In this document: positions 9,675 to 18,819 of the stretch, piece by piece
How positions within the stretch are numbered: the first letter of the stretch is position 1
Layout: every line of letters begins with the position of its first letter
Program-made: the position numbers and the translations under genes
Assembly (NCBI GenBank): GCA_963676095.1
Contig: OY781040.1
Location: forward strand, 4,154,001 to 4,218,000
Origin: G963676095 sp963676095
GTDB lineage: Bacteria; Bacteroidota; Bacteroidia; Bacteroidales; Prolixibacteraceae
DNA: 64,000 bases
Reading direction: 5' to 3'
Notes under the pieces: generated by a model
Databases searched by the model: none
What the model was told of the DNA's origin: nothing
What the model saw: the letters and a program-made list of their open reading frames with translations, nothing else

Positions 9675-10928
9675 ATGTTTGATATTGATAAATGGCAGGA
9701 AATACTGTCAACCATGAGGAAAAACAAGATGAGAACATTCCTTACCGGTTTTTCCGTGGCATGGGGAATTTTCATGTTGATGGTCTTGCTTGGTTCAGGG
9801 AACGGGTTAAGTAACGGAGTTGCCAATAACTTCATGAACGATGCCGTCAATGCAATGTGGATCTGGACCGGAGAAACTACGGTGCCATACGAGGGGTTGA
9901 AATCCGGTCGTTCGATCAGGTTTCACAATGACGATTATGATGTAATTAAAAAAATTCCAGGGGTGGAGACTGCCTCGGGTCGTTATTTTATGGGCAATAC
10001 CCGCTATTCTTACGGGAAGGAATCCGGCGAATATACAACCATTACCTGCCACCCCGAGCTGAATGATGTAGAACGTATGGAAATGCTGGAAGGACGTTTT
10101 ATCAATGATGTGGACATTCAGCAAAGAAGGAAGGTTGTCGTAATCGGTAAGGATATTTATGATGCCCTTTTTAAAGATAAACCGGCCTTGGGTGAGTATG
10201 TCGACGTTAACAAGGTCCCGTTTAAGGTTGTTGGTGTCTGTATCGAGCCGGGATCGACCAGGAACAGGAATGCCTATATGCCTGTTTCGACCGCGCAGAT
10301 CGTGTTTAACGGCTCTAACCGGCTTCACAACTTTGCGATTACCATAAATGGGAAAACATTGGGAGAGAGCCAGGAGATCGAGGACGAAATCCGTAATACA
10401 TTTGCCCATAAACTGAAATTCGACGAGAAGGACGAGGGGGCTCTTGGCTTGTATAATAAGATGGAAGACTATATAAAGACAATGAGAATTTTTCAGGCCA
10501 TCAAAATTTTTATCTGGATCATTGGGATTGGGACTTTGATCGCAGGGATCGTTGGTGTAAGTAATATTATGCTTATTGTTGTGAAAGAACGGACTAAGGA
10601 AATCGGTATCAGGAAGGCGATCGGGGCAAGCCCGGCATCGGTCATTTCCCTGGTTTTGCTGGAATCGGTATTGATCACGACGGTGGCAGGATATATCGGA
10701 CTGGTTTTTGGAACAGGCCTTATGGAATTCATCAATTACATGATGGTGCAAAGCGCCGGAAATGCGGGCCCTCAGGATGGAGAAACAATTTTTATGAATC
10801 CGACTGTCGACTTTGGGGTAGCAGTTGCAGCAACAGTTTTGCTTGTTGTTGCAGGAGCGATTGCCGGGTATATACCAGCCAAACGTGCGGCCCGGATTAA
10901 ACCGATTGTGGCACTGAGGGATGAATAG
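9675..10928 (+). CDS. MacB-like ABC transporter permease (first)
   Basis: 417 residues, the usual length for a free-standing MacB permease without a fused ATPase. One N-terminal membrane helix (about 19-40) is followed by a periplasmic MacB_PCD domain and an FtsX domain with three C-terminal helices. The coupling region reads VKERTKEIGIRKAIGASP, typical of the family, and the protein ends in the common AKRAARIKPIVALRDE tail. It starts 15 bp after the ATPase gene. The second permease downstream has the same architecture, so the transporter is probably a heterodimer served by one ATPase. Confidence 0.94.
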   Translation: MFDIDKWQEILSTMRKNKMRTFLTGFSVAWGIFMLMVLLGSGNGLSNGVANNFMNDAVNAMWIWTGETTVPYEGLKSGRSIRFHNDDYDVIKKIPGVETASGRYFMGNTRYSYGKESGEYTTITCHPELNDVERMEMLEGRFINDVDIQQRRKVVVIGKDIYDALFKDKPALGEYVDVNKVPFKVVGVCIEPGSTRNRNAYMPVSTAQIVFNGSNRLHNFAITINGKTLGESQEIEDEIRNTFAHKLKFDEKDEGALGLYNKMEDYIKTMRIFQAIKIFIWIIGIGTLIAGIVGVSNIMLIVVKERTKEIGIRKAIGASPASVISLVLLESVLITTVAGYIGLVFGTGLMEFINYMMVQSAGNAGPQDGETIFMNPTVDFGVAVAATVLLVVAGAIAGYIPAKRAARIKPIVALRDE

Positions 10929-11036
10929 CCGGTGGAACCCGGATCCGGATGTTCCGATAATGTCCGGAAGATATGACTATCGAATAAAACAGCAATAATA
11001 ATTCTTCTGCATAAAGAGGAAAAGGGAGGCTAATTT

Positions 11037-12299
11037 ATGTTTGACCCGGATTTATGGAAAGAAATTATAAGCGCGCTTAAGCAGAACAGGATGCGCAGTT
11101 TTATGACTGCCTTTGGGGTGTTCTGGGGAATTTTTATGCTTATTATCATGTCAGGGGCCGGTAAGGCCCTGGAAAACGGGGTCCTGGATGGCGTCCGCGG
11201 TTTTGCTACAAACTCCGCCTTCTTTTGGACGGAAAGAACTGCTCAGCCATATAAAGGATTCCAGAGAGGACGCAGATGGGATTATGATAATCAGGATATC
11301 GAGTATATCCGTCAAAGTGTAAAGGAGGTCGAGTACTTATCGCCGCGATTGTTCGGATGGCAGCAGGATGGAGATAATACTGTCCGGGGAAAGCGTACCG
11401 GGGCCTTTAATATCTACGGAGATTATCCCGATTATTTTATGATCGACAAATGGACTCCCTTAAAGGGCCGTCTTTTAAATGAAATAGACATTCTTCATAA
11501 AAGGAAAGTTTGTGTTATTGGCGAACGTGTTGTCGAAGTAATGTTTTCTCCCGATGAAAATCCTATCGGCCAGTATCTTAAACTTAGCGGGGTCTATTTT
11601 CAGGTTGTCGGGGTGATCCATCCGGAAACGCGTATTAATATAGGTGGGGGAAAAAAGGAAGAAACCATCATTATCCCTTTTTCGACAATGCAGGTTGCCT
11701 ACAATTACGGGGATATTGTCCATTTCTTTTCTGTTACGGCAAATAAAGGGACCAGCGTGAGTACCCTGGAGGAAAAACTTAAGAAAATCCTGAAAGAAAG
11801 ACATAAAATTGCTCCGGATGATACCCAGGCAGTCGGTTCGTTCAATATTGAAGCTGAGTTTTCAAAGTTTTATAACCTGTTCCTGGGGATTAAAGTACTT
11901 ACCTGGATTGTGGGCATTGGGACGTTACTTGCCGGGATGATCGGTGTGAGCAACATTATGCTGGTGATTATCAAAGAAAGGACGCAGGAGATTGGTATTC
12001 AGCGGGCTATTGGCGCAACGCCCTGGAAGATCATCCTGCATATTGTGGCTGAAAGCGTTTTTTTAACCGTGATGGCCGGATATATCGGACTTTCATTGGG
12101 GGTTGGGCTCCTGGCATTACTTAATAAAATTCTCGAGTCTGCCGGAGATGAGGTATTTTTCAGGAATCCCCAGATAAACCTGGGAATAGCCTTGTCCGCC
12201 CTGTCTGTCCTGGTGATCTCCGGTGTTTTTGCGGGACTGATCCCTGCCAGGCGTGCAATTCGTATCAAACCAATTGATGCGCTTAGGGATGAAGGCTAA
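11037..12299 (+). CDS. MacB-like ABC transporter permease (second)
   Basis: 420 residues and the same layout as the preceding permease: N-terminal helix, periplasmic domain, three C-terminal helices, coupling motif IKERTQEIGIQRAIGATP and a closing RRAIRIKPIDALRDEG. The start is supported by a strong Shine-Dalgarno-like AAGGGAGG about 9 bp upstream, unusual for Bacteroidota. The 108-bp gap from the first permease holds no other gene. The two permeases are clearly paralogous but differ in the periplasmic domain, which fits a heterodimeric pump. Confidence 0.94.
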   Translation: MFDPDLWKEIISALKQNRMRSFMTAFGVFWGIFMLIIMSGAGKALENGVLDGVRGFATNSAFFWTERTAQPYKGFQRGRRWDYDNQDIEYIRQSVKEVEYLSPRLFGWQQDGDNTVRGKRTGAFNIYGDYPDYFMIDKWTPLKGRLLNEIDILHKRKVCVIGERVVEVMFSPDENPIGQYLKLSGVYFQVVGVIHPETRINIGGGKKEETIIIPFSTMQVAYNYGDIVHFFSVTANKGTSVSTLEEKLKKILKERHKIAPDDTQAVGSFNIEAEFSKFYNLFLGIKVLTWIVGIGTLLAGMIGVSNIMLVIIKERTQEIGIQRAIGATPWKIILHIVAESVFLTVMAGYIGLSLGVGLLALLNKILESAGDEVFFRNPQINLGIALSALSVLVISGVFAGLIPARRAIRIKPIDALRDEG

Positions 12300-12366
12300 C
12301 CGGACTGATAATATACTTGAAGAATCGGAATTAGTAAAGAATAAACAGAAAATAAAAACCAAACAC

Positions 12367-13494
12367 ATGAAGAAGATTGTAAGAATATTCGTAATCACCA
12401 TTACAGTGGTTGTTTTTGGAGGCACTATTGTATTCCTCTATAATAAATCCAAAAAACAACCCGAGGTGTATGAAACAAAGCAGCCTTTCATTACGAATGT
12501 AATCCAGAAAACTGTTGCAACCGGTACGGTTGAACCAAGGCAGGAAATTGAAATTAAACCTCAGGTTTCGGGAATTATTGATGAAATTTATATCGAAGCC
12601 GGGGATAAAGTTAAGAAAGATCAGGTGATTGCCAAGATCAAGATCATTCCGGACATGGTTACCCTGAACTCGGCCGAATCGCGGCTTAACCAGGCGAATA
12701 TCGATTTTCAGGATGCAAAAATTGATTTTGACCGTCAGCAAAAACTGTTCGATTCCGACGTAATTTCCTATGAAGAGTTTAAAAAATCGAAAGTAGCATT
12801 TGACCTGGCAAAGGAAGAGCGTTCCGCTGCTGAGAACAACCTTGAACTGATCAAAAACGGTGTCACGAAAAAAGCGGAGACAGCGACCAATACCCTGGTC
12901 CGGTCGACGATAACCGGTATGGTGCTCGATGTGCCCGTGAAAGTCGGAAATTCCGTCATCCAGTCGAATACTTTTAATGACGGGACAACTATTGCTATTA
13001 TCGCTGATATGAACGACATGATTTTTGACGGAAAGGTCGATGAAACAGAAGTAGGAAAAATCAGGGAAGGTATGCCGATCGAACTTGAGATAGGAGCGAT
13101 AGAAAAGGATAAATTCGCTGCAATCCTGAAATATATTTCACCTAAGGGAGTTGAAGAAAATGGTGCCGTTCAGTTTGAGATCAAGGCCGATGTTTCGTTG
13201 AAGGATAACCAGTTTATACGGTCTGGATACAGTGCTAATGCTAATATAGTGCTTGAAAAGAAAGACAGCGTTATGGTAATTCCGGAAGGTATGCTTAAAT
13301 TTGAGCATGATTCTGCCTATGTCGAGGTCCTGACCAACGCCGAGGAAAACAAGTACGAGAAGAGAATGGTGAAGACTGGCATTTCTGACGGGATCAATAT
13401 CGAGATCGTTGAAGGACTGACAAAGAATGATAAGGTGAAAGGAGAGAAAATAGATCCCAAAAAGCAAAAAGAAAATAAAGATAAGGAGGGATGA
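12367..13494 (+). CDS. MacA/HlyD-like periplasmic adaptor subunit
   Basis: 375 residues from the ATG at 12367. The frame is open from an earlier ATG at 12253, but that would overlap the permease gene by 47 bp and place a charged stretch before the membrane anchor, so I prefer 12367 (MKKIVRIFVITITVVVFGG). After the anchor come the lipoyl-like half-motif (QPFITNVIQKTVATGTVEPR...VSGIIDEIYIEAGDKVKKDQ), a long coiled-coil hairpin (about 95-165), the second half-lipoyl region (STITGMVLDVPVKVGNSV) and a beta-barrel/MP domain. The C-terminal end is very Lys-rich. The protein should bridge the permeases to the TolC-like channel encoded next. Confidence 0.92.
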   Translation: MKKIVRIFVITITVVVFGGTIVFLYNKSKKQPEVYETKQPFITNVIQKTVATGTVEPRQEIEIKPQVSGIIDEIYIEAGDKVKKDQVIAKIKIIPDMVTLNSAESRLNQANIDFQDAKIDFDRQQKLFDSDVISYEEFKKSKVAFDLAKEERSAAENNLELIKNGVTKKAETATNTLVRSTITGMVLDVPVKVGNSVIQSNTFNDGTTIAIIADMNDMIFDGKVDETEVGKIREGMPIELEIGAIEKDKFAAILKYISPKGVEENGAVQFEIKADVSLKDNQFIRSGYSANANIVLEKKDSVMVIPEGMLKFEHDSAYVEVLTNAEENKYEKRMVKTGISDGINIEIVEGLTKNDKVKGEKIDPKKQKENKDKEG

Positions 13495-13562
13495 TAGGCT
13501 ATCCTGAATAGCCAATCATAATTTATCAATCACGGAAGCCTTACAGGTCAAAAAGTTTAAAA

Positions 13563-14912
13563 ATGAAACCGGATATGAAGAGTATAAAATTCTATGCCAT
13601 TTTCCTGTCGCTTTTCTTTTTTGCAGGAATTGCAGGTGCCCAGCAAAAATGGAGCCTGCAGCAATGTATCGATTATGCGCTGGAAAATAATATAAGTATA
13701 AAACAGCAAAAAGTAAGTACCGGCTATTATGGCAATGAGCTGAAGCAGGCTAAATATAACCGTTTGCCATCCCTGTCGGGAAGTATGTCGAATAGTTTTA
13801 GCCTTGGCCGGTCCCTGCAAAGCGATAATACCTATGCAAACTTCAATTCGAACGAAACAAGCGGGTCCCTTAGTGCCAATGTTACTTTAATAAACGGGTT
13901 AACCCTTAGGAAAGCGGTGACTGTTGCCGATTATAACCTCAAATCGAGCCTGGCCGATTTGCAAAAGGCAAAGGACGATATTTGCCTGAATGTGGCAGCC
14001 GATTATTTGCAGATCCTGCTGTCTAAAGAGTTGGTGCAGGTCGACGAGGACCAGCTTGAGGTGACAAACCTTCAGATTGAACGGACAAAAAAACTGGTCG
14101 AGGCCGGAAGCCTTGCAAAGGGGAGCCTCCTGGAAATCGAAGCCCAGTACGCGCAGGAAGAACTTAACCTGGTAACACAGCAAAACCAGCTCCAACTCGA
14201 TTACCTGAACCTTTATCAGCTGCTGGAACTCTCCGCTTCTGACGAGTTTCAGGTGCAGGATCCTGATCTTCCCGTGTTGTCGGCCAACCGGACAATGTTG
14301 ACTTCAATTGATGTATTTAAAAATGCTGTGGAGAAACGCCCGGAGATAAAAAGTGCCGAGTATAAACTAAAAAGCTATGAAGAACAGGTGGGCATTGCCA
14401 GGGCCGGTTTTTATCCAAGCTTAAGCCTGGGGTTCAATTACTATAACTATTACAATAACAAGTATAACGATATTTACGGAAATAAAATCGCTTTTTCAGA
14501 CCAATTGAAGAATAACGATCATTACAGTGTCGGATTTAACCTGAGTATCCCTATTTTCGGAAAGTTCCAGGCTCATACGGATGTGGAAAATGCAAAACTG
14601 GAAGTAACCAATCAGCAACTGGAACTGCAGAGTGTAAAAAATGCCCTCCGGAAAGAGATCGAACAGGCTTATACAAATGCGCTGGCTGCACTTAAAAAAT
14701 ATATTGCCAGTAATAAGGCAGTCGAATCAATGCAGGAGGCATTCCGTTATACCGAAGAAAAGTTTAATGTGGGAATGGTAAATTCGGTCGAGTATAACCA
14801 GGCAAAGAATAACCTGACCAAAGCAAAGAGCGATCTGGCCCAGGCAAAGTATGACTACATTTTCAGAACAAAAATACTCGATTTTTATAACGGTGTTCCT
14901 ATTGAACTATAG
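13563..14912 (+). CDS. TolC-family outer membrane efflux channel
   Basis: 449 residues with a signal peptide (IKFYAIFLSLFFFAGIAGAQ, cleavage after AGA). Two OEP repeats follow, each dominated by long amphipathic helices, with the typical opening WSLQQCIDYALENNISIKQQ and the closing FNVGMVNSVEYNQAKNNLTK. It should form the trimeric outer-membrane duct of the export complex encoded by the four upstream genes; the gap to the adaptor gene is 68 bp. It is the last gene of the operon, and the next gene is on the opposite strand. Confidence 0.93.
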   Translation: MKPDMKSIKFYAIFLSLFFFAGIAGAQQKWSLQQCIDYALENNISIKQQKVSTGYYGNELKQAKYNRLPSLSGSMSNSFSLGRSLQSDNTYANFNSNETSGSLSANVTLINGLTLRKAVTVADYNLKSSLADLQKAKDDICLNVAADYLQILLSKELVQVDEDQLEVTNLQIERTKKLVEAGSLAKGSLLEIEAQYAQEELNLVTQQNQLQLDYLNLYQLLELSASDEFQVQDPDLPVLSANRTMLTSIDVFKNAVEKRPEIKSAEYKLKSYEEQVGIARAGFYPSLSLGFNYYNYYNNKYNDIYGNKIAFSDQLKNNDHYSVGFNLSIPIFGKFQAHTDVENAKLEVTNQQLELQSVKNALRKEIEQAYTNALAALKKYIASNKAVESMQEAFRYTEEKFNVGMVNSVEYNQAKNNLTKAKSDLAQAKYDYIFRTKILDFYNGVPIEL

Positions 14913-14974
14913 ATTAGTAGAATGAATGTCATTTTCATAACTTATTGCGGGGAATTTAAGCGTTCAACTCTCGT

Positions 14975-15595
14975 TCAGTCTTTAAACTCCAGCTTCAGCT
15001 GTTCGTCCAGGAGCCGGAAAGTCAGCCGGTGAAAGGGGGAGACCCCTTTTTTCCTGATCGCCTCCCGGTGAGCTTTTGTGGGATATCCCTTGTTCCGGTT
15101 CCATGCATAATCCGGATAATCAAGATGAAGTTCGTTCATCAGGTCGTCACGGCAGGTCTTTGCCAGCACCGAGGCTGCCGCGATTGGCAAATAACGCCCG
15201 TCTCCCTTTACAATACAGGTATGTCCTATCGCCGGGTAAGGTTTGAACCTGTTCCCGTCGATCAGCAGGTGATCGGGTAAAACCGACAGTTTCTGGATGG
15301 CCCTGTGCATGGCAAGGAAGGATGCGTTCAGGATATTGATCTCATCGATTTCTGTATTGCTGACAATCCCAATCCCGAATGCCAGTGCTTCTTGTTTGAT
15401 AACCGGACGTAAAAGGTACCGTTGTTTCTCTGTCAGTTGCTTCGAATCGTTTAGCATTCCGTTTTCGAACCAGGAAGGCAGAATAACGGCTGCGGCCACG
15501 ACCGGCCCGGCGAGACATCCCCGTCCGGCTTCGTCGCATCCGGCTTCAATCCGTCCTTCCTTTATAAATAGTTCCAGTTTATTTTTTTGTTTCAT
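14975..15595 (-). CDS. rnhB: Ribonuclease HII
   Basis: 206 residues, a normal length. It removes ribonucleotides misincorporated in DNA and cleaves RNA of RNA-DNA hybrids. The active-site opening reads AGCDEAGRGCLAGPVVAAAV, with the Asp-Glu pair of the family. Further conserved parts are LNDSKQLTEKQR, the DHLLIDGN strand and the KGDGRYLPIAAASVLAKTCRD segment. It is convergent with the efflux operon and precedes, in the same direction, no obviously related gene. A glycosyltransferase gene lies upstream with 65 bp between them. Confidence 0.96.
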   Translation of the reverse strand: MKQKNKLELFIKEGRIEAGCDEAGRGCLAGPVVAAAVILPSWFENGMLNDSKQLTEKQRYLLRPVIKQEALAFGIGIVSNTEIDEINILNASFLAMHRAIQKLSVLPDHLLIDGNRFKPYPAIGHTCIVKGDGRYLPIAAASVLAKTCRDDLMNELHLDYPDYAWNRNKGYPTKAHREAIRKKGVSPFHRLTFRLLDEQLKLEFKD

Positions 15596-15660
15596 CTGTT
15601 ACAATGGTCCCTGTTGTTATACCACATTGTTATTAATCATTTTACCCTTTCTCCGGTATT

Positions 15661-16794
15661 TTAGCTATTCATACAAATCTGAATACTTCCCCAAAGAGAA
15701 TCGGCTGTCCTGTCCCAGCTGAATTTCTTTTGTTGCTTTTGTCCTTTTTCTATCATCATGTTGCGCAATTCTTCATTTTCGGTAATCCGGATCATGGCGT
15801 CCCTGATCTGGTCAATGGCAAACGGATCTGCATACAGGACGGCGTCTCCTCCTACTTCCGGAAGAGATGTTGTGTTTGAACAAATTACCGGGATTCCGGC
15901 CCTCATCCCTTCGATTACAGGAATTCCGAATCCTTCGATGAAAGGAACAAAAATGAGCGCTGTAGCTGCCCCCAGTAATTTATGAAGGTCTTCGCTGTTC
16001 AATCTTCCGGTGAAAATGACACTTTCCCTGAACCGCATTCCCATGAATGTCCTGTCGATATTTTCGTCCTGGCTGTCAGTTACTTTACAACCTGCTATGA
16101 TCAGGTTAATGTCCCTCCCTGTAGCCATTCGGAAGGCATCGTATGCCCGAAGAAGTCCGGAAATATTTTTTCTTGGATGAAGGGATCCTACGTACAGAAA
16201 ATAATCCTTTCCTCCTGAGTACTTTTCTTTTGCTGCAATTTTTTCTTCAGGCAGGATTGCTGAATATAACATATTTACCCCGTTGTAAACCACGTCTATA
16301 TTTTCAGGGTCGATTTTATACAGCCTGGAGATATCTTCTTTCGAAAAAAGTGATACTGTGACTATCCGTTTGGCACGTTTGGCAAAATGAGGGAACAAGA
16401 GCCGGTAATACCTGGATGTCAGCCATGGAAAATCTTTTGGACGATGGGCAAAGTTAATATCGTGTATAACTGGTAATTGCCTGATCCGGCTTCGTAAGGA
16501 TAAAACTCCGTCCGGAGAAAGGAACAGGTCGGCTTTGTATTTTTTCAGTATCCGGGGAATTTGAATCTCGAACCAAATGAACCAAAAAAGAGGGGTTTCC
16601 ATTCTCAGGGGCAACACGACCGGCACAACATTCCCTGAGAAAATGAATTCTTCATCATAAGGACGGTCGAAAATGAAAATGAACCGGTGGCCGGGATGGT
16701 TCCTGGTGATCCGGGATAATGTTTCCCTGGTAAACCATCCGATCCCCTCAAGCTTTCCCTTTTGTAAAAAGCGTGTATTAACGGCAATAATCAT
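15661..16794 (-). CDS. Glycosyltransferase family 4 (GT-B fold)
   Basis: 377 residues. The C-terminal Rossmann half carries the family-4 motifs: LYVGSLHPRKNISGLLRAY and FVPFIEGFGIPVIEGMRAGI, where the E-x7-E pair binds the nucleotide-sugar donor, followed by NTTSLPEVGGDAVLYADP. The N-terminal half (MIIAVNTRFLQKGKLEGIGW) fits the acceptor-binding domain. It probably transfers a hexose to a surface glycan or glycolipid; donor and acceptor cannot be named. No other polysaccharide gene lies beside it, so it is an orphan here. Confidence 0.9.
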   Translation of the reverse strand: MIIAVNTRFLQKGKLEGIGWFTRETLSRITRNHPGHRFIFIFDRPYDEEFIFSGNVVPVVLPLRMETPLFWFIWFEIQIPRILKKYKADLFLSPDGVLSLRSRIRQLPVIHDINFAHRPKDFPWLTSRYYRLLFPHFAKRAKRIVTVSLFSKEDISRLYKIDPENIDVVYNGVNMLYSAILPEEKIAAKEKYSGGKDYFLYVGSLHPRKNISGLLRAYDAFRMATGRDINLIIAGCKVTDSQDENIDRTFMGMRFRESVIFTGRLNSEDLHKLLGAATALIFVPFIEGFGIPVIEGMRAGIPVICSNTTSLPEVGGDAVLYADPFAIDQIRDAMIRITENEELRNMMIEKGQKQQKKFSWDRTADSLWGSIQICMNS

Positions 16795-16946
16795 AATCTT
16801 TTCAGATTCCTTAGTTTCTTCAAAAGTACGAACTCTGCTTAAATTTTGATTACTTTTAACAAATAATTCATGGAGAGGTCCGGGGTGATCAGGAATATGG
16901 TTATCCTGTTTAATGAGTTTGTTAAGACGACATTGACAAAAATGAG

Positions 16947-17594
16947 ATGATAAGGTTAACCCCTGAAGATTTGAAACAAAACGACGGATATAAGCTTTTG
17001 GCTGAAATAGACCATCAAGAGGTCAAACCGTTTATCCTCTCCCAGGTACGTCAGGGATCTGGTCTGATCAGGTGGTTCTCGTTATACCAGGGACTGATGA
17101 TCCTGTTGTTTGTTTTTCTTGTCGTTAAGGCAATTATTGCTTACCTGCATGGATTGGATGCCCCCTTGGCTGATTTGGGCCTATCAATATTATTTTCGTT
17201 TACGTTGTTGGTTATTGTGCACGAAACGCTGCATGCGCTGGCTTATCTCCTGTGCGGAGTGAAAAAGATCAGGGCCGGGGCTATCTGGCGGAAGTTTATT
17301 TTTTATGTCATGGCAGACCTGCAGGTTATCGGTGCCAGGACATTTTTTATTGTTGCATTTGCACCCCTTGTTGTTATCAAGATCATCTGCCTCATCCTTG
17401 GAATTCTGTTCTGGAATACAGATCTGGTTTATTTCTTCTTTGGCGTGATGTGCATCCACTCGCTTTTTTGTGCGGGAGATATTGCCATGGTGGCTTTCTA
17501 TAAACTTCATCCCAATAAAACAATCCTGAATTTTGATGACAGAAAACTTGGAAAGACTTTCTTTTATTATAGGGAAAAACAGTTAAAAGCTTGA
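16947..17594 (+). CDS. DUF3267-type membrane protein, candidate zinc metalloprotease
   Basis: 215 residues with about four membrane helices (near 45-65, 75-95, 125-165 and 170-190). His92-Glu-Thr-Leu-His96 (HETLH) is an HExxH zinc motif inside a helix (VIVHETLHALAYLLCG), as in the DUF3267 family, which resembles site-2-type peptidases. No peptidase activity is proven for the family. It stands alone between the glycosyltransferase gene (divergent) and the cyo operon (convergent). A stem-loop about 60 bp downstream may terminate it. Confidence 0.8.
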   Translation: MIRLTPEDLKQNDGYKLLAEIDHQEVKPFILSQVRQGSGLIRWFSLYQGLMILLFVFLVVKAIIAYLHGLDAPLADLGLSILFSFTLLVIVHETLHALAYLLCGVKKIRAGAIWRKFIFYVMADLQVIGARTFFIVAFAPLVVIKIICLILGILFWNTDLVYFFFGVMCIHSLFCAGDIAMVAFYKLHPNKTILNFDDRKLGKTFFYYREKQLKA

Positions 17595-17652
17595 GAAAAG
17601 AATCAACCGATTGGCAGTAAGAAGGAGAACGACCGGAAGTTGCTAAAGGGAA

Positions 17653-17677
17653 AGGCTGTCTTTTTTAGGGACAGCCT
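17653..17677 (+). terminator. Probable intrinsic terminator after the DUF3267 gene
   Basis: AGGCTGTC (17653-17660) is perfectly complementary to GACAGCCT (17670-17677) with a short T-rich loop, forming an 8-bp stem, and a moderately T-rich tract follows. It lies between two convergent transcription units. Confidence 0.5.
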
Positions 17678-17815
17678 CACATTCTATTTCAGATTCTTAT
17701 GAAACGACGGATAACAAAAGCAGATATCTGCCCTTCATCAGAGGTGATTGCGGTTCTGACGGGATACTTGAAAAGCGAATCACGGGTCTCCCGTTACTGT
17801 TCCGCAAAGCCTTTT

Positions 17816-18151
17816 TTACATCATGCGGGAGTTAAGGGTGATCATCACCCAGATCGTTCCGCCAATGAAGATGAAAATCAATATAGCTGTAAAAGCCAGT
17901 AAAACCAGGTTCCAGCGTTGCGCTGATGAACGGTCCAGATGCAGGAAGTAGCGCAAATGGACCAGCATTTGCATCAGGGCTGCGATGGATAAGCCAATAA
18001 CAGCAACCTTTTTTGGTACCTGACCGATTACGACAAATGCAAACGAAATAAGGGTAAACAATACGGCCAGGACAAAACCAATAATATAGGACTTATAACC
18101 TGAATGAGAGGCTCCCATTGCCTCGTTATGAGAATCAGACATATCTTTCAA
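17816..18151 (-). CDS. cyoD: Cytochrome o ubiquinol oxidase subunit IV
   Basis: 111 residues with three membrane helices, the standard size and layout of CyoD. Recognisable parts are SYIIGFVLAVLFTLISFAFV, AALMQMLVHLRYFLHLD and the last helix FTAILIFIFIGGTIWVM. It is a small accessory subunit that aids assembly of the haem-copper centre. It is the last gene of the operon; no haem O synthase (cyoE) gene follows, so that step must be encoded elsewhere. Confidence 0.93.
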   Translation of the reverse strand: MKDMSDSHNEAMGASHSGYKSYIIGFVLAVLFTLISFAFVVIGQVPKKVAVIGLSIAALMQMLVHLRYFLHLDRSSAQRWNLVLLAFTAILIFIFIGGTIWVMITLNSRMM

Positions 18152-18176
18152 TTAAAAGTGAACACTTAAATATTTT

Positions 18177-18791
18177 TTAAAGTACTCCAAACAGATAAAC
18201 AAATGTGAACACACCGACCCAAACGATGTCGAGAAAGTGCCAAAACAGGCTTAGTCGCATCAGGCGGGATTTTACGCCCGGGGTGAAGCCCATTTTCACA
18301 ATTTGTACCATCATTACAATCATCCATAATAATCCGAAAGTAACATGCATACCGTGAAAGCCGACTAACGTAAAGAAAGCCGAAAGGAACCCGCTGCGGT
18401 CAGGACCGGCACCCTCGCCAATCATGTGGGCAAATTCCGACAGTTCCATCGCCAGGAAGCCTGCTCCAAGAAGCCCCGTAACCACCATTAACGACAGCAT
18501 TTGCTTCTGGTTGCCTTTGTTCATTCCGATCATGGCGAAACCAAAAGTTACGCTGCTCACCAAAAGCAGCATGGTTTCTGCAAATAAGTAAGGTATTTCA
18601 AATAAATCTTTAGCTCCCGGTCCTCCTGCATAGTTTCTCCCGATAACGCCAAATGTTGCGAAAAGAGTTGAAAACAGGATCAGGTCGGTCATCAGGTAAA
18701 CCCAAAATCCGAATGTTTTCAGTTCTGCATGTTCATTGTGCTCCAGTCCCTGTGCATGAGCAATATTATTAGCGCTAATATCCATATTCAT
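18177..18791 (-). CDS. cyoC: Cytochrome o ubiquinol oxidase subunit III
   Basis: 204 residues with five membrane helices, as in CyoC (the two-helix-shorter relative of cytochrome c oxidase subunit III). The helix TFGFWVYLMTDLILFSTLFA, the segment LVGFHGMHVTFGLLW and the terminal FWHFLDIVWVGVFTFVYLFG match the family closely. It lies 28 bp after cyoB and 25 bp before cyoD. Confidence 0.95.
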   Translation of the reverse strand: MNMDISANNIAHAQGLEHNEHAELKTFGFWVYLMTDLILFSTLFATFGVIGRNYAGGPGAKDLFEIPYLFAETMLLLVSSVTFGFAMIGMNKGNQKQMLSLMVVTGLLGAGFLAMELSEFAHMIGEGAGPDRSGFLSAFFTLVGFHGMHVTFGLLWMIVMMVQIVKMGFTPGVKSRLMRLSLFWHFLDIVWVGVFTFVYLFGVL

Positions 18792-18819
18792 AATTTCTTA
18801 ATTTATTAGGTCTATTTTC

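Noticed and set aside
9807..10751. Long open frame (314 codons) on the minus strand inside the first MacB-like permease gene
   Set aside because: The plus-strand frame has clear permease motifs and an operon context; the antisense frame has no domain and is a shadow.
12253..12366. Upstream start for the MacA-like adaptor at 12253
   Set aside because: It overlaps the permease gene and puts 38 charged residues before the membrane anchor; ATG 12367 starts directly at the anchor.
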